From Pomphorhynchus laevis (lineage: Eukaryota; Acanthocephala; Palaeacanthocephala; Echinorhynchida; Pomphorhynchidae), in the NCBI GenBank assembly GCA_012934845.2, contig WNNJ02000891.1:62001-126000 (forward strand): 64,000 bases of DNA. Direction: 5' to 3'. Both the position numbers and the translations under genes were made by a program. The notes beneath the pieces were generated by a model that was given only the letters and a program-made list of their open reading frames with translations, had not been told where the DNA came from and made no database searches. This document shows positions 51,158-61,258 of the stretch, one piece after another; position 1 is the first letter of the stretch; every line of letters begins with the position of its first letter.

Positions 51158-53862
51158 ATGTACTCTAACTGTTTAAGCATGTACAACAAATTTGACGAAA
51201 TATTGTGTCTCGTTAATTCAATGAACACAAACATCATAGCATTGAGCGAAACCTGGCTTAACAACGATATATCTGATAATGAAATCTCAATCCCAGGCTA
51301 CTTTGTTATACGATCGGATCGAACCGCCTCAAAAGGAGGTGGAGTTATATTATACGTCAAGCAACCGTTAACCATCATCGAGCACAGCATTGTATCAGAT
51401 GATTCATACAACGAATATCTGTGGGCAACAGTATCTTCTCCTGATAGACAGAAACTAAAAATCGGTTTATTCTACAGATCTCCGCGCTCCGCAACTGAAA
51501 AGATTGGCATCTCTTTACGACATCACCTAACAAGCTTATCATCGATCATTATCCTAGGAGACTTCAATATGCCTCATGTCAATTGGGACCTATATACTTC
51601 GACACATGGTTGTGATGTTGAATCATCTAATCTCCTTGATATGTTCAACGATCTCAATCTAACCCAGCATATTCACGAACCCACTAGAATGAGGAATCAA
51701 TCATCTGCCATTTTAGACCTCTGCTTATCACGAGGGGAACCCACAATTGATTAAAACTCTCTCAGCGCCTATTGGCCACAGTGATCATTGTGTCATTAGG
51801 CTGGCGCTTTCTGTCAGTTTCTTTAAAACAGCTCCCTCGGCAAAACCCGAATTGAATCCCTTCAAAGCGAATTTCGCAAGTATGACGCAAGCTATTCGAA
51901 ACATTCAATGGCCTAATCCATATGAAATTGGCATAGATCAGTGCTGGGTAAAACGTCAGCGCACATCCCACAAAACTCCCATTTGGTTTGACTCGCAGAT
52001 TAAACAAATGATTAAGACAAGAGACAAAATTTACAAAAAATTCAAAGAACAGAATTGTTCTTGGACCGATTACAAGGAATTACGAAATCAAGTTACGGCA
52101 CTCAAACGTCAGAAACGCAGGTGCTTCGTTTCCAATCTTTGTCGATCATCAAAAAGATATCCCAGTAAATTGTTTAAACATATCAGCTCATTAAAATCAA
52201 CTACGTCTGAGATTAACTCTATATTTATGGAAACCGGTGAGCTAACATCTGATGACAAAGCAATTGCCAATATTTTCCTAGATCAATTCACGCTAGAGAG
52301 TCCTACCTGTCAGTATTGCCCCAGATTCTCCACTGCTCAATATCCGTGTTACGAATTTACTCAATTTAATAAATTTGAGGTTCTTAACGAACTTCTAAAG
52401 CTACCACGATCAATTGCGGCAAGACCAGACAATATTCCTCCAATTCTTCTTCGGAAACTTGCACCAGTAATATATGAACCTTTACACACCATATTCGATT
52501 TCTCCTTGTCAACAGGCTGTATACCATCAGATTGAAAATGTTCTAATCCGGCCTCTCTACAAAAAAGGCGACCGTAATCTAGCAAGCAACTATCGGCCCA
52601 TAAGCCTTACCTGCGTTGCTTGTAAAGTGCTAGAGAAACTGCTTTTTAAACGAATCATCGGGCACCTAGAATATAACCAAGTACTCGGCGACAACCATCA
52701 TGGTTTCCGCCCAGGAAGATCTACTGTCACAAACCTCATACTTGCGAGGAGTGATTGGACCAGATATGCCGAGGCTGGAGTTAGTGTTGATGTTTTGTTT
52801 TTCGACCTCAGCAAAGCATTTGATCGGATATACTATGATGTCCTCCTTATTACGCTGGAACAGTACGGCATCAGATGAACCCTCCTTAATTGGATTAACT
52901 CCTTCCTTAGAAATCGGAAGATTACTGTATTGGCTAATAAACAAATGTCAAAAACAAGAAATCCTGGACGCGGTGTTCCTCAGGGATCGGTACTCAGTCC
53001 ATTGCTCTTCATTATTTACATCAACGAGCTTACTACAGCTATTTCGAGTCCATGTGGTTTATATGCCGACGACTTGAAAATTTGGCGACCAATAATCGAT
53101 AGCCGAGATCCAATGATACTCCAGAGAGACATTGATAATATTAAGGTATGGTGTAATCAACGGGGACTGGTATTAAACCCCGATAAGTCAAAACATATGC
53201 GCATCGGACATCTACACATCAATTCATCATATACCATTGACGGAAGAGAAATTGAAACAGTTCTCCAATTTCAAGACCTTGGAGTGATCGTAAATAGAAG
53301 CTTATCGACCATCCCACATACCAGTCACACAGTTGCTAAATGCCGTCGAATTTTAGGACTTATTAGAAGGACCATTGGCCAGCTTGACGCATCCAGTTTT
53401 AAGTTAATTTACAATGCTTATGTCTTATCTTTAATAATATACGCTTCACCTGCCTGTCACCCTCAAACTACGACAGAGATGAACATGTACGAATCCATAT
53501 TACGCAAGGCCACACATCTTGTACCCAGCCAACGCAAGCTCTCATTCATTTTTCGACTTCACGCACTTGGTGTGACCACAGTGAAGAAATCTTTAAAGTC
53601 ATATGATTTAATGTTTGTGTGGACAGCGCTTTATGTTCAAAAAGGGCAGAGTGAACATGTTTGTCGCAAACTGTTCGAACCTCGAAATTCAAACAGATTG
53701 AGGGGACATCACCTCACGTTAAAGACCCACATTCGTCCACGAAGAAGATTTAACACAATTGTCAACCGAACGTGGAAAAGCTGGAATAAGCTACCAAGTC
53801 AAGTGGTTTCGGCCTCTAGTATTTTGTCCTTCAAGAGAAATCTGAAGAATGTACTAACTTAA
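51158..53862 (+). pseudogene. APE endonuclease and reverse transcriptase (ORF2) of the CR1-like element
   Basis: EN, 51158-51754: MYSNCLSMYNKFDEILCLVN, IIALSETWLNNDIS (catalytic Glu), IIILGDFNMPHVNW (catalytic D-x-N), LTQHIHEPTRM; GHSDHCVIR follows at about 51777 after a frameshift near 51750. RT: KKGDRNLASNYRPISLTCVA (52563 on, after another shift near 52535), HHGFRPGRSTVTNLILARS, VDVLFFDLSKAFDRIYYDVL (motif A), one TGA at 52876-52878 replacing the expected Trp, GRGVPQGSVLSPLLFIIYIN (motif B), CGLYADDLKIWRP (motif C) and FQDLGVIVNRSLSTIPHTSH. Two frameshifts and one stop inactivate it, but the damage is light. The 3' end has GAGC-TCTAC-GCTC at 53912-53924 and an A/T tail. Confidence 0.8.
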
Positions 53863-53996
53863 AACAATCGGATTTTCATTGATATTTTTTAACCCTGTAC
53901 CCAGCCTGTACGAGCTCTACGCTCTTTTGCTGCTGTTGTATTTAATAATTTTTTTTATTATTATTTTTTAATAATTATTATTTTTATTTTTTTTTC

Positions 53997-54070
53997 TCGA
54001 CATCGACCTGCAAACTCAATGAACTAAAATTTATAGTATAAGTGTATTTGTTTTTTTTTCAAAAAATCAA
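53997..54070 (+). mobile_element. Extreme 3' end of a lineage A retrotransposon
   Basis: ctcgacatcgacctgcaaac through gaactaaaatttatagtata repeats 37209-37253 exactly over about 45 bp, followed by tgtatttg and T/A runs. Strongly 5'-truncated insertion in or next to the poly-T/A tail of the CR1-like element. Confidence 0.65.
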
Positions 54071-54162
54071 TTAAAAATAAAAAAAAAGATAAAAAAAAAA
54101 TTTTTTAATAATAATAATTTTTTTTAAAGAAGAAGAAAGTATTACAAAAATAATTATCATAG

Positions 54163-57017
54163 TTAGTTTATGGAAAAGTCGCATAGGTTACCGCTGTCAT
54201 CGTCGCGCCATCGTATTATCGTATTCGATGTCATCGTCTTTTCTGTTGCTCGGGCGGCATCAATTACTGGTCGTCCTCTGGAGGACCGGAAACCTCTGAT
54301 ACACCGCGACGTTGCTCGGCAAATCGTAAAACCCACGATGCTTTTTAAACGATACAAGCATTTACCGTAGGAGGTGTAGGGCATTCGATTGTAGGAAGGC
54401 AATACGCTGTAGGACTTTGCGCGCGTTTTCTGCTAGACCACCTGACGTTGATAAAGCAAAAGGGATGAATGAGCCCCGTTCAATTTTTTCCACCCTTTCG
54501 GCATATTTTGTTATCTTTCTTTGTTCATTATATCTGTAAGCGCCGGCAGTTGTCGAAGAATACGATTCCGCAAGATGATTGAAGATCGTAACGTCTATGA
54601 ACGTTCGCTGGAATCGATTTTCGAACAAGCCATTGCAAACTACGTCGAGCCTTGCATTCATTTCCCTGGAGGTTGAAGGATGATCAAAATGGACGTTATC
54701 TGGAACAGACTCTAACACCGGTTCGACACCTACACCACGGCAGACAGACGTTAATTCTTTCGCCAAAACGTCTCTGACAGCGTCGTGGCGTGCAATTTGA
54801 AACCCGCCACGTTTACATGACACTAGGTGTGAGGCGGTAGCTTTCTCGCTACAGACACAGAATTGAGGAAGATTCGGCGGATCCCAGTTGTATCTGACAG
54901 CAATGCAGTCTGTAAACTCGGTGGGTGACAACGCGAAATAATCCTTTTCGACATGCATTGAAGATAGCCATGTCGAGGCACCGGGCATTTTTGCATGGGC
55001 CAGAGCTTGCTGCGTAGACTCAGGCAGATCGATCATTGCTTGCGTAATGCGATTACTAAGGACGCATAATTTCTCCTTTGCGATCGACAAACTGATTTGT
55101 TCTTGGTGTGCTCTTAATTGGCCGTCTTCCAAGCCTGTGCTATATGAATCGCATATGTGTTGCGACGCCAGGTAATCCATCGTGTAAGTTGCAGTGGGAT
55201 CCATTATCCCCAGGCCTCCTAAAGCTAACGGGCTGGTTAGTACAATCTTCAGTGACTCGTTGAGCTGTTTCTGAGTAAGTGCCGGAATGAGCCTATCCAC
55301 TATAGCTGCATGGAGCGGATGTATCTGATTCTCACTACAGTTTGTTGTTCTTAGAAGAAACGACCATTTCCATTGAACAGACTTGGTGAGACCAATGTAC
55401 GCCATGTGTGGATCTGACGGACACACTTCGGTAAGCTTCTTAACCATCTTGACGGCGCCGTCAATCTTATGATTGACAAAGCATGAAATATAGTTATCGG
55501 TGCCAATAGCAGAACCAAGTACATTGACGCCATTATCACTGATTTTGATGCTTGGAAAGGCATCCGTAATTGAGCTTGTCAGATTATGTAAGAGTAGAGT
55601 GGATTTAGACGGGTTGACGTAGTATCCGAATTCAGGGCCTATTTTCAGCAGAATATTCCATAAATCTTTTAAGAGATGGGGTGGTCCGATAAAATTTGCA
55701 TCGTCTGCAAACCATCTTTGGGTGATCCCTGGACATCGTGCTGCAATTGTACGAATAAGGGGAATTGATGCCATAGCAAAGGCTGCCATCGAGAATGGAT
55801 CGCCCTGCGTCACACCTTCTCGTGAATATATCGAATCCTCTTCAAGTACGAGCTGGGCGACCACGGAGTAGACATTTTCGAAGGCCTGTGCGAAGGCTGG
55901 ACATATCCGAGCCATGTTTTTCTTTGCTACCATTCGGTTTAGTCTGTTGAATGCGTTGCTTGCATCTACGCATAGTAAAACATTGTCTGGACGTGAAGCG
56001 AATTCCTTTCGTAGCGAGTGAATGGCGAATTTGATCCCATTACGTTGTGACGCACACAGTTGCAACGTACCAGCAACTTTCTGTAGATCCGGTTTGACGT
56101 ATTGAAGTATCGCACGGGAGATGATGCGGCGGTCAACATTCGCCACTCCGATAGGTCGTACTCCATCTAATTTTTTAGGAATCGCTATCAGCCTGCACGC
56201 AACAAATGCCTGAAGACTGCCGGTTGTCATGTGTCGAGAGGCCATGACAGTTGTCATGTCAGTTGTCAGGCCATGACAGTTGTCATGTGTCTAGGGCAGC
56301 AAGGGCTTCTGCTAGATTATTTGACTGGATCCCAAACACGGTCAGCATACGTCGCCATGACAAGGCGTCTAATCCGGACGGACCAGCCGATCCGTTTGTT
56401 GAGCAAGCTGAACGCACAATATCTTTTCCGGTAATAGCTAGAAACATAGTGGGGTGATGGGTAAGGCATCTTTCAACGTTTCCTTCAAAACCACAGTTTC
56501 AGACGTTTCTGCGGGGTGTGGATGAGGCTCTTCCAGTATTTCTTTGACTGAACGGTTTCCAATTTTTACATCCGGCGACAGTGGTCCACAAGATTCATTT
56601 TCCATGAGCAATAACGTTGATGTAGACAACTTCCCTTTGGCGACGAGTTTACAATATCGTTTTTTCCAGTCTTGTTTTTTTTCGCAGGTGCTGCGTTTCA
56701 AATTGCTGGCGGGTATGTAAAGTCTCTACCTCTTCGAACAACGTCATTATTTCACCTTTTTTCCAGAGGGCGATTCGTCGTTCTAGGGTTTTTCGAATGG
56801 CGGCCACTTTTCTTGAGTCGATTGGGTATAGAATGCATTTCGCCAGTACAGTGGCTGCTTTTAATGAGTCAGGTTTCGAAGTATGGTTATCCTCAGCTGC
56901 ACTCAAGTAAAGTTTACCCATGAGTTCAATAAACTCTTTGCTGGCATTGCATTTTGGCAATTCTAATGTCCTTGGTGTCCAGTGAATTACAGTCTCGTAA
57001 ATCATTTCAATTTGCAT
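54163..57017 (-). pseudogene. Lineage A retrotransposon, nearly full-length, three frameshifts
   Basis: Minus strand. N-terminal region 57017-56438 (YETVIHWTPRTLELPKC, IDSRKVAAIRKTLERRIALW, VKIGNRSVKEILEEPHPHPA), without the CXC motif; then KDIVRSACSTNGSAGPSGLD. A local duplication (56228-56295, units of tgacaactgtcatggcc) shifts the frame. The long ORF 56257-54362 has GVRPIGVANVDRRIISRAIL, VLLCVDASNAFNRLNR (motif A), SREGVTQGDPFSMAAFAMAS (motif B), QRWFADDANFIGPP (motif C), CVCSEKATASHLVSC (finger), RHDAVRDVLAKEL and ARLDVVCNGLFE...RTFIDVTIFNHLAESYSS (RLE, both Asp kept). The basic C-terminal end (VGFTICRATSRCIRGFRSSR) is in another frame at 54402-54163. Enzymatic residues are conserved, so it decayed recently. 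Confidence 0.8.
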
Positions 57018-57018
57018 T

Positions 57019-59038
57019 CGTAAATCATTTCAAAAATCCTGGGGTTCGACCTATTGGAATCGGAAACGTCGAAAGGAGAATCATAGGTAAAGTTTTATGC
57101 GATATTATACAAGAAGATTTACAATCAGTAGCAGGTCTTGAACAGCTATGTGCAGGTCAGCGTTGTGGGGTGGAAGCCGCAGTTCACTCAGTTGCTGAGC
57201 AATTTAGACAATCTCAATATGCTGCGATTCTGCAAGTAGATGCATCAAACGCATTCAACTGTATAAATAGAAATCTAGCGCTGAAAAATATAGAGTTTGT
57301 GTGCCCATCTATGTCAACACTTATGGCAAATCTCTACACTGACCCAACTTCATTGTGTGTCGATGGTGATATTATCTATGCGAAAGAAGGGTTCACACAA
57401 GGTGACCCACTCTCAATGTTTGCCTTTGCCGCAGCTTCTTTACCTCTAATAAAACGGATTCAATCTTTAGTGCCAGATGTATCTCACAGATGGTACGCGG
57501 ACGATGCGAATTGTGTAGGAAAGGTTGAGAGCTTGGTCAAGATTTGGAACTTCCTAAGACAAAATGCACACAAGTATGGATTTATACTTAATGAGCAAAA
57601 ATGTCAAGTAGTAGTACATGAACAAAATTTAGCTTCTTCTGGAACTGTATTTCAAGGATGCGGAGTTAAAATAGTCACAAATGGAACACGAATTTTGGGA
57701 TCGGTTATTGGAACACAATCTTTTGTAGACGAGTTTATTACTGAAAAAGTTAGGCGTTGGGCTGACCTAGTATCCAACCTTACAGATGTTGCTAAACTGA
57801 ATCCTCATATTGCGTATGTGGCCCTGACTCAGTCCCTCCAGTATAAGTGGACATATGTTCAAAGAACATGTGAAGGGAGTCTAAATTCATACGCCAAACT
57901 GTCTGATTCACTGTTGAAACAGCTTATTCCAGCAATAACAGGTTTAATAACGGATGATGAATATGTCAACATGTTATTGTTGCCAAAACGATTTGGAGGC
58001 CTTGGAATTTATGATCCTAATGATGAACCAGAGAGAAAATTTCGAAACTCAAGACTAATATGTAATCCACTACTAGAACATATTACAGGAAACGCATATA
58101 AAGACATACAAAAGAAAATCGCCGTATCTCTAAAAGAAGAAAATAATGTATTGTGGAAAGAGAGGCGGGATACTGCCTCAACTTTACGAACATCTTTTAC
58201 CTCCACCTTAAGCTATTTATCACGTCCCGGAACATCAACTTGGCTATCGGCAAAACCAATAGTGAGTTACAAACGATATTTGAGTAAACGTCAATTTCAA
58301 GACGCACTTGCTATAAGATATGGCTGGCCACCTCCTAACGCACCACAAAATTGTACCTGCGGTAACTGTTTTGATCTCAGACATTGCCTTGCGTGTCAAG
58401 TTGGAGGTCTACCAACAATAAGGCATAATGCTGTTCGCAATTTTGTTGCATCGAGATTAACCCAAGTGACGTCGTCTGTCGCGATTGAGCCTGTATTACG
58501 AACACTGCCTGAAAATGTCGAATTCGAGCGACCTACAACAACACGGGATATGGACGCAAGATTCGACATTAAATGCAACGGTTTATTCGGTGATACATTA
58601 GAGCGGTCCTTACTGGACATTTGTACATTCAACCACCTAGCCCAATCGTATCGTTCGAATAATCCGGATAACCACTTCAATTACCACACACAAAGGAAAA
58701 TGGCCAAGTATAGCGAACGTGTTGCCAAGTTTGAAGACGCAAATTTTTACCCGTTCGTAATAGCGTGTAACGGTGCTATGGGTAATGAGGCTCAGCTAGT
58801 TCTGAAGCGGATGGCGAAATTGGAAGCTGAAAAATCTAAACGACCCTACAATCGTTGCATTGAAGACCTTAGAGTTGACATTGGTTTTCTAATGGCTAGG
58901 TCGGCTTCAGTCGCATTGCGAAATGCGAGGTCGAGAACTGGAAGGTTTGCAGGAATTGCAATGGAAAATTTTATTGGTGATACGATAGATGATCTTAAAA
59001 TTCAAGATACACTGTCGTGCCAGGATGTTCAAATTTGA
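57019..59038 (+). CDS. Lineage A retrotransposon, 5'-truncated RT-finger-RLE ORF (about 670 native residues)
   Basis: Open from 56954 but native only from about 57029 (FKNPGVRPIGIGNVERRIIG). RT: LEQLCAGQRCGVEAAVHSVA, ILQVDASNAFNCINRNLALK (motif A), EGFTQGDPLSMFAFAAASL (motif B), HRWYADDANCVGK (motif C), LPKRFGGLGIYDPNDEPERK (thumb). Then CTCGNCFDLRHCLAC (finger), TIRHNAVRNFVASRL, and MDARFDIKCNGLFG...RSLLDICTFNHLAQSYRS (RLE, Asp residues kept). The end is VALRNARSRTGRFAG and an 80-bp 3' UTR with aataaat near 59131. The CXC and linker (about 330 residues) are missing, so it cannot be autonomous, but all catalytic motifs are open. It lies head-to-head with the copy at 54163-57017. Confidence 0.82.
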
Positions 59039-59179
59039 TATATTATTTTTTATTTCAATTGTGACCCGTTAGGTATTGTTCTACTGTTGCCCATTAGGGG
59101 ACTTTGAAAGTCTTGTGTTTATTTGATTTACAATAAATATTTTTTATTTAAAAAAATTATTATTTTTTTCATGTATAAA

Positions 59180-59433
59180 TAATGACTAGCTAAAATTGTC
59201 TTGATTGTTAAATACTTACAAGATTAATATACACAATAAAATTGTCTTGATTGTTAAATACTTACATTCGGCGCACGACAATTATTATTATAATAATCTT
59301 ACGACAACCTCACGACAACCTCACGACAAGAAAATTATTATTAATTGGACATTGCTGCTAACTAACAACTACTTACAACATAACCCAACGATAAACCCAA
59401 CGAGAAATATCAGTTTACAGAAAAACATAACAC
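59180..59433 (+). promoter_or_regulatory. 5' leader of lineage A element (second copy)
   Basis: Contains two tandem copies of aaaattgtcttgatt (59192 and 59238, 46 bp apart), tacttacaagattaatatac, aatcttacgacaacct and cacgacaacct repeats, then the cccaacgagaaatatcag segment common to both lineage A copies. As LINE 5' UTRs usually hold the promoter, this is a candidate promoter region; that role is inferred. Confidence 0.4.
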
Positions 59434-61257
59434 ATGCCTCGGGGAAAGCCTGCTGATATGCCCAGATGCTGTACATGCAATGGCCAAGCGGCACGCTGCA
59501 AGGGGTGTAAATGCGCAAGGTCTGGAAAATCGTGTATGGACTGCCTTGCTAGGAACTGCTCAAATCGACTAGAAGTACCTACACTAGAGGGCGATAATGT
59601 CCTTATTTTCACAGAGTCTGCCGACGTTCCAACCAAAAAGGCTGTCCAAATGGATGAAGTGTACGATGAGGTAATTCTATGGAAACCTAATCTGTTTCGA
59701 TTGCCACGTTGTTCTGAATCGAAAATTTTCATCGCTGAACTTACTCGAATATATGAGGGAGCATCATCAAACACGGATTCACTCATACGTGCAATATCAC
59801 TTTGTCAATTAGTTCTACAACGTAGTGGATATTCGAATACGCGAAAGCTCAAGGCTTTATTAGCAAGACGTCTCGCTAGCTGGTCCTCTGGAGACATCTC
59901 ATCTCTACTAAACGAAGCTAGATATCTCCAGCGCCTTGACGTAAAAAAATCACACAACAATATAACCAACGATACAACGAAGCTATTTCGGAAGTTTGTT
60001 CTCAATGGTAAGATAACGGCAGCGATGAAATTAATCAAGACAGAGTATGGACAAGGCGTGCCAATGGGCCTAGATACTTTAACATGTGGTAAATCAGTGA
60101 GACAGATACTTATTGATAAGCATCCACAACCAGCTGACATACATGAGGAAGCACTAGTCACTCAACCAATAACCGAAATACATGACTTCAACCAAGTTGC
60201 TTTCGAGAGTATTGACGGATCAAAAATAATTGAGGCTGCTAAGAGAACAAAGGGTAGTGCAGGACCTTCTGGAATGGACGCAAAAGCATGGACCGAAATG
60301 CTTTCGAATTTCGGTACGGAGTCACAAAAATTAGCGGATGCGCTAGCATTGTTTGCTCAACGAATCGCTACTAAGGAAGTTTCTGATGAGTCGATCAAAG
60401 CTTTTACGACAAGCCGCCTTATTGCATTAAGTAAGAATCCAGGTGTGCGTCCAATTGGAATAGGTGATGTCTCAAGACGTATCGTATCGAAAGTCATACT
60501 TGATGTTGCACGGCCACAGCTACAACAGATATGCGGTAAAACACAGTTTTGTGCTGGTCAGCGCGCAGGTACTGAATGTGTAGTCCATGCCTTACGTGAT
60601 TTGTTATCGAGTAAACCAAATTCGGTGGTCTTGACTATTGATGCAGATAATGCATTTAATCGAATCAACAGAAAAACTGCCCTGGCCAACATGCCACAAA
60701 TATGCCCAGCGCTATCGAATGTTCTGTCAAACCTTTATAGAAATCCGACGTCATTGACAATTGGGAATGAAATCATACTCTCCCAAGAAGGATTTACACA
60801 GGGAGATGTTTTATCGATGTCTGCTTATGCTGCAGCTACACTTCCTATGATACAAAAGATATCTGCGGAGTATCCTGATGTGCTCCAATGCTGGTATGCT
60901 GATGACGGCAATATGGTGGGTGATCCTGATACAGTGAAGATGGCGTTTGAACTGCTACGAAAAATTGGACCGTCATATGGTTTCTTCGTTAATCCGGCGA
61001 AATGTCGACTATACGGAAATGGATGTATAGCTGAAACGCTCCACGCTTTATTTGATGATCTTCAAATTTCTGTTGACATGGATGGCGTGTCTATATTGGG
61101 GTCTCCCATTGGAAAGGATGACTTTGTAAAAGAGCATATTCAATCTGATGTACGTTCGTTGATCGAGACAGTTACTCGTCTCACACAAATCGGTCGTTCA
61201 GAGCTACAGATTGCTTTCATTGCTCTCATAAGATCTCTTCAACAAAAATGGATACAT
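59434..61257 (+). pseudogene. Lineage A retrotransposon, second copy, interrupted by a Gypsy element
   Basis: Protein identical to the 26699-29653 copy through about residue 608 except one Val to Ile near the end (FIALIRSLQQ). It has the CXC motif, the linker and the complete RT core (IDADNAFNRINR, EGFTQGDVLSMSAYAAATL, CWYADDGNMVGD). After QQKWIHM the sequence switches to Gypsy LTR DNA (tgtaatgataaac...), adding 20 or so foreign residues before a stop at 61320. Finger and RLE are therefore lost from this copy, at least within the window. The near-identity of two copies 30 kb apart in opposite orientation means recent transposition or gene conversion. Confidence 0.88.
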
Positions 61258-61258
61258 A

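Noticed and set aside
54163-57033. Twin-priming (5' inversion) origin of the head-to-head lineage A pair
   Set aside because: Both members have their own complete 3' halves, so they are two separate elements and not one element with an inverted 5' piece.
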